A stretch of 29,861 bases of DNA from a virus: the IMG/VR virus record IMGVR_UViG_3300011187_000040, positions 1 through 29,861 of that record; one strand, written 5' to 3'. Numbering within the stretch: position 1 is the stretch's first letter; each line of letters begins with the position of its first letter. The translations under genes and the position numbers were made by a program. The notes under the pieces are model-generated. The model ran no database searches and was not told the DNA's origin. It worked only from the letters and a program-made list of their open reading frames with translations. Of this stretch, positions 5,936-12,309 are shown in pieces.

Positions 5936-7773
5936 GTCACGCTCACTACCACAACGTCATGACAGACGAGGACTACAAGTCGTTCCTCCTGTGGATGGCG
6001 AAGTTGCGCGACCCGGTCGCGTTCGACATCGAGACGACGGGGCTGGATCACACAGAGCGGGGTGCGCAGATCCTCTCCGTGTCCTACACGACGACGGCTC
6101 CGGGTGAGGAGACGTGGGTCATACCACTCGGCCACTCGCACGGTTCGTGGGGCTACAAGTGGAGGCAGATGGCGCAGGAGATCGCTGTGTTCTCTCTCAG
6201 TCACGACCTCATCGCCCACAACGCACCGTTCGAGGTGGCATGGTTCCGCCAGCACACTGACGTAAACCTGTCAGACTCGATCTACTGGGACACCATGACG
6301 GTTGCCCACCTCCGCAATGAGAATGAGAGCAAGCGGCTCAAGAACAACGCCGCACACCTCATGGGTGGAGACTGGGGCATCGACGTGAAGGATGCGGCCC
6401 GCGTGCCGTGGTTCGATCTCGCGCCGTACAACGCACTGGACACCATCGCGACCGCCCGGCTGTACCACGAGCAGCGCCCCGCCCTGCCGCCCGCCCTGCT
6501 CGACCTGTACATGTCCACGGTGCGCCCTGCGCAGGCTGTTCTCACGCGCGTGAGCGCCACGGGGATGCCACTCGACCTCGACACCGCTCGCGCTGCTCTC
6601 CGCCACGCTCAGACACGCTCAGGCACCGCTGCCATGAACCTGCTGGCGCTGGCGGGGTACTACGGGCTCGATCCGGGTGACTATCCGACGCTCTCGTGGG
6701 AGGCGACGTCCAAGTGGTTCCTCGCCTTCACCGGGGCAGCGGTCGAGCACGGTGATCTCTATGTACAGGACACTACACCTTCTGGTCGTGCGTCGTGGGC
6801 CAGCGGGGTCCTCAACAGGCTGGCGCGCGAGGGCTACGGGGTGGCGCAGGAAATCCTCGACTACCGGGACGGGTCAAAGGAGGCCCAGTTCCTAGAGTCG
6901 TGGATCGACGCTGCGGACAGGGAGGCGCGGGTGCACGGCCAGTACCACGTCGCTCGTGTCAGGACGGGCCGGCTGTCCTCGTCGGACCCCAACATGCAGC
7001 AGGTCAAGCGCTCGCTCAAGCCTGTCTGGGCAGCGCCGCCGGGCTGGGAGTTCTGCGAGATTGACTACTCCCAGATCGAGATGCGAGTCATGGCGGAGTA
7101 CATCCACCGGGACGTGCTGCCGGACAACCCCCTGCTCATGGCCTACTTGGAGGGGCTCGACCTGCACCGGATGAACGCCACGCTGGCGACCGGGGGGAGC
7201 GTCGAGGACGTGACGCCCGGCGAGCGTCAAGCCGGGAAGGCCATCGGCTTCGGCTTCCTGTTCGGCATGGGGCACCGCAAGTTCGTGGCGTACGCGGAGG
7301 ACACCTACGGGGTCAAGTTCACAGAGAGCGAGGCGCGCGAGATCCGGACCCGCTTCTTCCAGCGGTGGGAGGGGCTGGAGGAGTGGCACATTCACCAAGC
7401 GAGACTCGTGCAGAGTGGCGGCTTCGTGACTAACATCTTCGGGAGGCGACGGCGGCTGCCGGATGCATTCAGCACGGACGACTTCGTCCGGGCGGGCGCG
7501 ATCCGACAGGCGATCAACAGCCCGATCCAGTCCACCGCCAGCGATTTCATGCTGCGAGGGCTGACCCAGATTGATCGACGTGAGGACATCCAGATCGTCG
7601 GGACCGTGCACGACTCGGTACTACTACTTGTGCGGTCAGCGCACGATGCAGAGTCTGCGGCTTGCGATCTGCTGACCAGTTCGGATATAGTGTCTGTACC
7701 GATCGAGGTTGACATCAGCCTCGGCCCCCGTTGGGGGGAGTATCACACAACCCGCTCACTAAGGAGCACATGA
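5932..7773 (+). CDS. polA: DNA polymerase I-like family A polymerase with 3'-5' exonuclease
   Basis: A 613-aa replicative polymerase without the 5'-3' nuclease domain. Exonuclease motifs: FDIETTGLD (Asp 32, Glu 34), AHNAPFE, and YNALD for Exo III. Polymerase motifs: A EIDYSQIEMRV (catalytic Asp 378), B on the O-helix RQAGKAIGFGFLFG (Arg 432, Lys 436, Phe 440) and C VGTVHDS (His 560, Asp 561). The O-helix differs from the usual form: Gly at 439 where Asn is common, and Phe at 444 where Tyr is usual. Start ATG 5932 overlaps the helicase stop and has AAAGGG upstream; ATG 5959 is an inferior alternative. It copies the phage genome. Confidence 0.93.
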   Translation: MSHAHYHNVMTDEDYKSFLLWMAKLRDPVAFDIETTGLDHTERGAQILSVSYTTTAPGEETWVIPLGHSHGSWGYKWRQMAQEIAVFSLSHDLIAHNAPFEVAWFRQHTDVNLSDSIYWDTMTVAHLRNENESKRLKNNAAHLMGGDWGIDVKDAARVPWFDLAPYNALDTIATARLYHEQRPALPPALLDLYMSTVRPAQAVLTRVSATGMPLDLDTARAALRHAQTRSGTAAMNLLALAGYYGLDPGDYPTLSWEATSKWFLAFTGAAVEHGDLYVQDTTPSGRASWASGVLNRLAREGYGVAQEILDYRDGSKEAQFLESWIDAADREARVHGQYHVARVRTGRLSSSDPNMQQVKRSLKPVWAAPPGWEFCEIDYSQIEMRVMAEYIHRDVLPDNPLLMAYLEGLDLHRMNATLATGGSVEDVTPGERQAGKAIGFGFLFGMGHRKFVAYAEDTYGVKFTESEAREIRTRFFQRWEGLEEWHIHQARLVQSGGFVTNIFGRRRRLPDAFSTDDFVRAGAIRQAINSPIQSTASDFMLRGLTQIDRREDIQIVGTVHDSVLLLVRSAHDAESAACDLLTSSDIVSVPIEVDISLGPRWGEYHTTRSLRST

Positions 7774-7774
7774 C

Positions 7775-8137
7775 ATGGCAACTGCCACCAAGAACACCAC
7801 GCCCGACCTCTCCAGTCTGAACCTCCCCGGCGTCGGCAAGGTCTCCGCCGCCAAGGAGGTCCCCGGCGTCACCCGTGGGGAGCAGGCATCCGTCTACAGC
7901 CCGCTGTTCGCGGCGGCGCACGACATGCCGCTGACGGAGGACGGCACCCACGAGGCCATCGTCCTCAACGGGTTCGAGGACAACGCCTCGGCCGCCACCA
8001 AGGCGGGCTACATCCGGCGCATCTCCTCGGATGACATCGAGGTGAAGCAGCGCGGCAAGGACGTCTACGTCCGCGCGCTGACCGCCAGTGAGGTCACCGC
8101 CGCACGCAAGGCGTCGAAGGCCAAGGCTGACGCCTGA
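7775..8137 (+). CDS. Unknown protein after DNA polymerase, 120 aa
   Basis: ATG 7775 follows the polymerase stop by one base and has the strong site AAGGAG (7761-7766) inside the end of the polymerase gene. The protein has a Ser/Pro-rich start, a middle that predicts as beta strands (EAIVLNGFEDN, KAGYIRRISSDDIEVKQRG) and a basic Ala/Lys tail (AARKASKAKADA) that could contact nucleic acid. I recognise no family. Its position between polymerase and nuclease genes suggests a DNA-metabolism accessory role (inference). A hairpin follows at 8150. Confidence 0.7.
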   Translation: MATATKNTTPDLSSLNLPGVGKVSAAKEVPGVTRGEQASVYSPLFAAAHDMPLTEDGTHEAIVLNGFEDNASAATKAGYIRRISSDDIEVKQRGKDVYVRALTASEVTAARKASKAKADA

Positions 8138-8149
8138 GCCGCACCGGGG

Positions 8150-8168
8150 GAGGGGCCGTGAGCCTCTC
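8150..8168 (+). terminator. Hairpin in a G-rich/C-rich tract
   Basis: GAGGGGC-CGTGA-GCCTCTC forms a 7-bp stem with one G-T pair. An alternative longer pairing is GGGGGAGGG with CCCTCCCCC further out. It lies 12 bases after the 120-aa gene and before a leader motif, so it probably ends or attenuates the polymerase transcript. No U-tract. Confidence 0.4.
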
Positions 8169-8213
8169 CTCCCTCCCCCCACCACTACCACGCCGTAAAT
8201 CTGGAGACTCAAC

Positions 8214-8315
8214 ATGAACACGGAGCAGGCGGCTGCGGGACTCATCGACTCCATCATCGCACGCCGTGCGCGTGACACCAAGATCCGTGAGGCACTTGAC
8301 GAGATCGAGTCCTGA
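8214..8315 (+). CDS. Very small acidic/basic helical protein, 33 aa
   Basis: ATG 8214 has CTGGAG ten bases upstream and the leader motif CCACTACC at 8182-8189. The predicted product is one amphipathic helix with a basic middle (IIARRARDTKIRE) and an acidic end (ALDEIES). The leader motif, ribosome binding site and helix-like composition support it as a real mini-gene, but it could also be a leader peptide for the Cas4-like gene downstream. No function is assigned. Confidence 0.5.
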   Translation: MNTEQAAAGLIDSIIARRARDTKIREALDEIES

Positions 8316-8334
8316 GACACGGCGAGCCGGGCTG

Positions 8335-8343
8335 TGCTACACT
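8335..8343 (+). promoter_or_regulatory. Possible extended -10 promoter, TGCTACACT
   Basis: TG-C-TACACT is a good extended -10; the region 17-19 bases upstream has only a weak -35 (TGAGAC). A start near 8350 would give a leader with the motif CCACTACC (8365-8372) and the site AAGGAGGGG before the Cas4-like gene. Confidence 0.45.
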
Positions 8344-8388
8344 GGGCGGTCCGGCCTCCGCCGTCCACTACCACGCAAAGGAGGGGTC

Positions 8389-9486
8389 ATGACTGACCTC
8401 TGGAACAACAGTCGTTTCTCGACGCTCCGGTCCTGCGAGCAGAAGTTCGTGTACCGCTACGTCGAGGGACTCAACACTCCGACGAATCCGACCGACGAGA
8501 AGTTGCTGCTGGGCTCGTGGTTCCACGCGCTCATGTACGCACACGGGCTCCGACAGGGTATGGTGCAGGAGTCACTCCTGCACCCGGTGCCCGACACGAT
8601 GAACCTCGGCTTCGACTTCATCGACCCGATGCCAGTGCCGACAGAGTACGACGGCACACTCGTGACGCAGGTGCAGGACTACCTCACGTCACAGTTCTTG
8701 GCCAAGGTTGGCGGCATGTCCCCTGACCTCGACGCCATCCCTGAGCGTGCGTGGTTCCTGTTCGACCGCTACGTCGCCCGATGGTTTACGCAAGGCAGCC
8801 TGCTCACCGACAAGGTGCTGGCCGTCGAGTACGAGTGGCAGCGCACCGACGAGGCATCGGGCATCACCTACGTCGGGAAGATCGACAAGATCATCCTTCG
8901 TGAAGACGGGCTCTTGATCCTGCGTGACTACAAGACGACGGGCCAGAAGCCGACCACCGACTTCCGACTCACGAACAGTCAACTGCACTTGTACGCATGG
9001 GGCGTCGCACCGTTCCTCGACATGCATGGCCTGTCGGTCGACGCTGTCGAGTACGACTACGCCATCACTCGTGAGCCCCGCGTTCGTCTCACGAAGGCGG
9101 GTGCTCTCTACAAGAACCAGTCCGTCATGGATTACCGGGCTCTTGAGTATCTGCTCAGTGAAGAACTGCGAGCGTCGGATCACGACCACGCCTACGACGA
9201 CGAGCGGTTCGCTGACCACTACGAGGCTGCGCGCGAGGAGGGGGACGAGAAGTTCTTCTCCCGCAACCTCCTGCCGATCAACGAGACGGTCATCATTCGC
9301 CTGCTGGACGAGCAGGTGCAGTTGGTCGACCGGGCCACCCGGCTCGACAACGGCTCCGCGCTGCCCATCGCAGCGCCGGGCCGCGCGTGCGGGTGGTGCG
9401 AGTACAGCGATCTCTGCGTGGCGGAGATGTACGGGAACGACGCCACTCCCATCCGTGAGTTCTACCAGATCGTGAGCGACACATGA
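8389..9486 (+). CDS. Cas4/RecB-type FeS-cluster exonuclease
   Basis: A 365-aa PD-(D/E)XK nuclease. The catalytic core shows GKIDKI (Asp 166) and LRDYKTT (Asp 180, Lys 182), the D...(D/E)xK pattern of the RecB/Cas4 family. Four cysteines, C16 near the N-terminus and C334, C337 and C343 at the end (CGWCEYSDLC), match the split [4Fe-4S] site of Cas4 and AddB nucleases. The start ATG 8389 has an excellent AAGGAGGGG site and the leader motif CCACTACC; longer in-frame starts lack both. It likely resects DNA ends for recombination by the Sak4-like ATPase two genes on. No CRISPR array is present, so a spacer-acquisition role is not supported. Confidence 0.88.
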   Translation: MTDLWNNSRFSTLRSCEQKFVYRYVEGLNTPTNPTDEKLLLGSWFHALMYAHGLRQGMVQESLLHPVPDTMNLGFDFIDPMPVPTEYDGTLVTQVQDYLTSQFLAKVGGMSPDLDAIPERAWFLFDRYVARWFTQGSLLTDKVLAVEYEWQRTDEASGITYVGKIDKIILREDGLLILRDYKTTGQKPTTDFRLTNSQLHLYAWGVAPFLDMHGLSVDAVEYDYAITREPRVRLTKAGALYKNQSVMDYRALEYLLSEELRASDHDHAYDDERFADHYEAAREEGDEKFFSRNLLPINETVIIRLLDEQVQLVDRATRLDNGSALPIAAPGRACGWCEYSDLCVAEMYGNDATPIREFYQIVSDT

Positions 9487-9827
9487 GTACCCTCCCCTAC
9501 TCGTGCCTGCTCCTCGACTGCGAATGGAAGCACATCACGGGTTCGGCCAGCAAGCCCGCCGATACCGAAGCGACTCTCTGGGTTCATCTCAGTGTTCACC
9601 GAGTCGAAGAGTGGGCGGCCACCGTCACGACCCTCGCCAAGTTGGTCCTCATGAACTCTGTGGAGACGGACTCCGGCTGCGGCTGTTGCGCTGGCCCTGA
9701 CATGTGCTCGTACTGCGGCGAGAAGTGGTACTTCAATTCTAATTCTCGGGAGTACAACTACGTCATTGCACACGAACTCAACTGTATAACCGTCCAACTG
9801 GGCGGGCCTGTATCGGAGACACGCTGA
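9483..9827 (+). CDS. Cys/His-rich unknown protein, 114 aa
   Basis: The start overlaps the nuclease stop (ATGA). The protein has seven cysteines and scattered histidines: CLLLDC near the N-terminus, then a dense cluster CGCCAGPDMCSYC at about residues 60-72, which could bind one or two zinc ions, and a late AHELNC. The pattern suggests a zinc-stabilised small domain. I do not recognise a family. Translational coupling places it with the nuclease and the RecA-fold ATPase, so a role in the same DNA-processing pathway is possible but unproven. Confidence 0.65.
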   Translation: MSTLPYSCLLLDCEWKHITGSASKPADTEATLWVHLSVHRVEEWAATVTTLAKLVLMNSVETDSGCGCCAGPDMCSYCGEKWYFNSNSREYNYVIAHELNCITVQLGGPVSETR

Positions 9828-9931
9828 TGGAACCCTACGTTGTAGTTATCAACAACCTGCTGTTCTACGGATTCCTCGCCTTCGTGGTGTGGGTCATGTA
9901 CGGACGCAACGACAACGGAGATGACGAATGA
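9827..9931 (+). CDS. Single-pass membrane mini-protein, 34 aa
   Basis: ATG 9827 overlaps the stop of the previous gene (TGATG), and its own TGA overlaps the next ATG (ATGA), so it is coupled on both sides. Residues about 5-24 (VVVINNLLFYGFLAFVVWVM) form one clear membrane helix, followed by a charged tail YGRNDNGDDE. A membrane protein inside a recombination operon is unexpected. It has no recognised family. Confidence 0.6.
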   Translation: MEPYVVVINNLLFYGFLAFVVWVMYGRNDNGDDE

Positions 9932-10707
9932 GCCTGCTCGGAGACATCCGCAACCAACCACGACAGGCTGACCACGCTCGCGTGCTCATCCACGGGCAGC
10001 CCGGCACCGGGAAGACGACCCTCGCCGGAACCATCGCAGAGACGGGCCTCACGCTCTACCTGTACGTCAAGGGCGAGGAGGGCATCGGCTCCCTGTACGG
10101 CACAGACCACGACGAGAACCTCGTGATTCACCAGTTGTCTGGAATCCCAGAGATGGAGTTGCTGTACTACGAACTCCTCAAGGGTGACCACGACTACAAC
10201 GCCGTGGTACTCGACTCCGTGTCCGCCCTACAGACGATGTGGAAGAAGTACCTCCTGCGCCTGCCGATGGACGCCCCTGCCAAGGAGCGCCCGGCCACCG
10301 ACTTCGCTTTCTGGGGATCGCTGGCCGACGGGTTCACCGACCTGTTCACGTTCTGGTACGGGCTCGCATCTCACACGGCCAAGAAGCCGATCCACGTCGT
10401 CATGACGAGCCAGACCAAGGCTATCGATGACGCGGCAGGGGACAGCAAGATGCAGCCGGATCTCCACAAGGGTCCGCTGGCGCCTGCCGTCTCTCGCTCC
10501 GACCAGATTCTCTACACGCACATGATGGACGACCCAGATGACTGGGATTCTCAGAAGCACGTAGTGCGTGTCAAGCCCTCTTCGTCTATCGTGGCGAAGA
10601 CTCGATGCTCCCCTGCGGTGGCGGACAAGATCCCCTCTGTCATGGGAGTGCAGAACCGCGTCACCCTTCTCAAGTACCTCTCGGTGCTGGGTGTCGCCGG
10701 GGTCTAA
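9928..10707 (+). CDS. Sak4-like RecA-fold AAA ATPase (putative annealing/recombination)
   Basis: A 259-aa P-loop protein with Walker A HGQPGTGKTT (22-31) and Walker B AVVLDSVS (Asp 96). Then come VMTSQTKA, typical of the motif after Walker B in this AAA_24/Sak4 group, and a C-terminal part rich in basic residues. Sak4 proteins are short RecA/Rad51 relatives that promote single-strand annealing in phages, usually with a cognate SSB. The next gene encodes an SSB-like protein, which supports the assignment. Members of this family are often annotated only as a phage nucleotide-binding protein. It overlaps the preceding gene by four bases. Confidence 0.82.
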   Translation: MSLLGDIRNQPRQADHARVLIHGQPGTGKTTLAGTIAETGLTLYLYVKGEEGIGSLYGTDHDENLVIHQLSGIPEMELLYYELLKGDHDYNAVVLDSVSALQTMWKKYLLRLPMDAPAKERPATDFAFWGSLADGFTDLFTFWYGLASHTAKKPIHVVMTSQTKAIDDAAGDSKMQPDLHKGPLAPAVSRSDQILYTHMMDDPDDWDSQKHVVRVKPSSSIVAKTRCSPAVADKIPSVMGVQNRVTLLKYLSVLGVAGV

Positions 10708-10761
10708 TCCTAGACCTCATCCGCTAAGTGCGCGAACAACCACGCACAGGAAGACAGAACA

Positions 10762-11232
10762 ATGGCAGACACGAAGATGGACCTGACGGGGCACACGCCC
10801 CGCTTCGGACGCCGACTCAATCCGGGGAACTACCTCGTGGTGGTCGACGCTGTGGAGTACAACGAGGAGGCGCCCAAGGGTCAGTCCCTGCGGTTCACGT
10901 TCAAGAGCGTCGAGGGCGAGAGCGAGGGCGGCACCGTTGCTGCCACGCTCTACATCATCAACGACAACTTCACGGGGTCCAAGGGCCACCGGGGTGCCAC
11001 GCTCGACAACTGGTTCCACCTGCTTGAGGCCGTTGGCTTCAAGCCGGGGAAGTTCGACGCCGTGAAGATCGGCGACCAGATGGTCGGCAAGCGTCTGGGC
11101 GTGGAGGTCGTGAACTCCGACCCGGTGGGTCCGGAGAGCAAGATCTACGCGAACGTCAACTCGTTCTTCCCGGCCTCCGCGATGGGGGACGAGTCGCAGG
11201 ACGAGAACGACGACGAGACGGGCCTCGCCTAA
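10762..11232 (+). CDS. Putative single-stranded DNA-binding protein, 156 aa
   Basis: The N-terminal 115 residues have alternating strands (NYLVVVDAVEYN, LRFTFKSVE, AATLYIINDNF, RLGVEVVNSD), as in the OB-fold or DUF669-type phage SSBs. The C-terminus is a long acidic tail (GDESQDENDDETGLA), the usual protein-interaction tail of SSBs. It follows the Sak4-like gene, the standard pairing. ATG 10762 has AGGAAG eleven bases upstream. It lacks a conserved motif that would settle the family, so the call rests on tail, size and neighbours. Its stop overlaps the start of the VRR-NUC gene by one base (TAATGG). Confidence 0.65.
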   Translation: MADTKMDLTGHTPRFGRRLNPGNYLVVVDAVEYNEEAPKGQSLRFTFKSVEGESEGGTVAATLYIINDNFTGSKGHRGATLDNWFHLLEAVGFKPGKFDAVKIGDQMVGKRLGVEVVNSDPVGPESKIYANVNSFFPASAMGDESQDENDDETGLA

Positions 11233-11534
11233 TGGCACGCACCGGACCTGAGACACGTCTCGTGAAGCGCATCAAGCGTGCCATCGAGGAACGCCTTGGG
11301 TCCGGTGCGTTCGTCTTCAAGGTTCACGGAGGCCCGTTCCAACAGGCGGGCCTCCCTGACCTCATCGGCTGTGTCAACGGGCTGTTCATCGCCCTAGAGG
11401 TGAAGCACCCGGACCAGTCTCATCCGGTCAGCAAGATCCAGCAGCACATCATCGACCGCATCACCGCAGCAGGCGGAACCGCTGCCGTGGTGGAATCCGT
11501 CGAGGACGCGCTGTACGTTCTGGGTCTCGACTAA
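11232..11534 (+). CDS. VRR-NUC domain nuclease
   Basis: A 100-aa stand-alone VRR-NUC protein. Signature elements in order: PETRLVKRIKRAIEE helix, GGPFQQAGLPDLIG with the metal-binding Asp 43, then IALEVKHP with Glu 56 and Lys 58, and QQHIIDRITAAGG. The family is a PD-(D/E)XK branch found in FAN1 and in small phage proteins that cut branched DNA such as Holliday junctions. It would resolve intermediates made by the Sak4/SSB pair or debranch DNA before packaging. It is the last protein gene before the tRNA. Confidence 0.88.
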   Translation: MARTGPETRLVKRIKRAIEERLGSGAFVFKVHGGPFQQAGLPDLIGCVNGLFIALEVKHPDQSHPVSKIQQHIIDRITAAGGTAAVVESVEDALYVLGLD

Positions 11535-11539
11535 CTCAC

Positions 11540-11613
11540 GCCCCCGTAGCCCAACTGGCAGAGGCGTGCGTTTCAAGAACGCATAGTTGTGAGTTCGACT
11601 CTCACCGGGGGTA
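11540..11613 (+). tRNA. tRNA with anticodon CAA (Leu codon UUG), short variable arm
   Basis: A complete cloverleaf. Acceptor GCCCCCG/CGGGGGT (first pair G-U) with discriminator A at 11613; D arm GCC/GGC with GG in the loop; anticodon stem TGCGT/ACGCA with loop TTCAAGA (CAA at 11574-11576); variable loop of five bases; T arm GTGAG/CTCAC with loop TTCGACT. CCA is not encoded. By anticodon it is tRNA-Leu(CAA), but bacterial Leu tRNAs have a long variable arm and this is a class I body, so the charged amino acid is uncertain. UUG codons occur in the replication genes, for example at 2497 and 2515. Confidence 0.9.
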
Positions 11614-11615
11614 CT

Positions 11616-11693
11616 ATGTTCGTCTTTATAGCAGGGGTTGTAGTAGGCGCGACGCCTCACGTTGACCCCACGACACAAGAGGACGACGCATGA
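11616..11693 (+). CDS. Tiny hydrophobic peptide, 25 aa
   Basis: ATG 11616 begins three bases after the tRNA, and the TGA overlaps the next ATG by four bases. The product starts MFVFIAGVVVGA, a short membrane-like segment, and ends in an acidic tail. The only ribosome-binding-like sequence (GGGGG) lies in the tRNA acceptor stem. It may be a real coupling peptide for the gene at 11690 or just a chance frame. Confidence 0.35.
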   Translation: MFVFIAGVVVGATPHVDPTTQEDDA

Positions 11694-11932
11694 GCGACAC
11701 ACGCTGGTGCAAGAACTGCAACGGTTACGGCAACCATTCCACCGCTTGGTGTCATGGGCCGATTCACCAACCTCAACCTGAGCCGGTTGTCTCCGACGCG
11801 ATGATTGTCGCCTTCCAGCAAGCACACTACGACGCCTACGGCGGATGCGACCCCGAGTGTCCCTTCTTCAGCGCCGAAGACGTAGCGCACTCCCTCGCTG
11901 CCGCGCTCAGGGCGCAGGCATGTGACGCATGA
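11690..11932 (+). CDS. Small putative zinc-binding protein, 80 aa
   Basis: The N-terminal 25 residues hold CKNCNGYGNH...WCH, a CxxC followed by His and a second Cys-His: a likely zinc knuckle. The rest is an acidic helical module (EPVVSDAMIVAFQQAHYDA ... ALRAQA). The same module type ends the protein at 13239-13535, where 19 bases are identical (11902-11920 and 13505-13523). Small zinc proteins with this helical tail are common and unassigned in actinophages. The start ATG 11690 has AGAGG upstream. Its TGA overlaps the next ATG. Confidence 0.65.
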   Translation: MSDTRWCKNCNGYGNHSTAWCHGPIHQPQPEPVVSDAMIVAFQQAHYDAYGGCDPECPFFSAEDVAHSLAAALRAQACDA

Positions 11933-12309
11933 GCACACACACCCACCGGGAGATCGTCCCCGGCTGCTTCCGCTGAGACATCGGCAAGGACGAGACGGAC
12001 GCTGCCCTTGACCGGCTGGTGCGAATCAGCGAAGAACTGGGCCTGTACGACCTCGCTGCGAATCTGACCGACCGACTCAACACCGTTGAATGCGACGCGC
12101 TCACGGATGACGTGGCGCCCACCGACAAGGAGCAGACCGATGACCGTCGCCGCCTCATGGGCGCTCGTCGCCGCCGGCGGCTGGCTCCTCGGCATCCACC
12201 GGTGGTGCCCCCAAGCCGGCTGCGGCCGCCTCATCCCCACCGCCCTCACCTCCGGCAACTCCGTCCGGTGGGCGCGTGCTTCGCGCACCGACAAGGAGCA
12301 GACCGATGA
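11929..12309 (+). pseudogene. Small CxxC gene interrupted by an in-frame TGA
   Basis: ATG 11929 overlaps the upstream stop (ATGA) and encodes MSTHTHREIVPGCFR. Then TGA (11974-11976), then the same frame continues DIGKDETDAALDRLVRISEE and on to PTDKEQTDD at 12144. The TGA stands where a Cys would complete C-F-R-C, a CxxC pair, so a TGC-to-TGA change is the simplest reading. Alternatives are UGA readthrough, or a shorter protein from GTG 12019. Beyond 12144 the frame runs on through the GC-rich segment as an Arg-rich run (LMGARRRRR) to 12309; that part looks non-natural and is explained by an inserted segment at the 25-bp repeat. Confidence 0.55.
12120..12144 (+). repeat. 25-bp repeat / translation-start cassette, copy 1
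   Basis: The sequence from C12120 through GACAAGGAGCAGACCGATGAC is identical to 12286-12310. It encodes the C-terminal TDKEQTDD of the upstream frame and at the same time supplies AAGGAG and the ATG (12140) of the next gene. Degenerate copies are at 12495-12516 and 12921-12940. Confidence 0.9.

Noticed and set aside
5944-5950. CACTACC followed by a second ATG (5959) near the polymerase start
   Set aside because: ATG 5932 has the ribosome binding site and ATGA coupling; ATG 5959 has no Shine-Dalgarno sequence, so the motif here is read as His-Tyr codons by chance.
8389-9486. CRISPR adaptation role for the Cas4-like nuclease
   Set aside because: No CRISPR repeats or cas1/cas2 are present; phages commonly have stand-alone Cas4/RecB-type nucleases.
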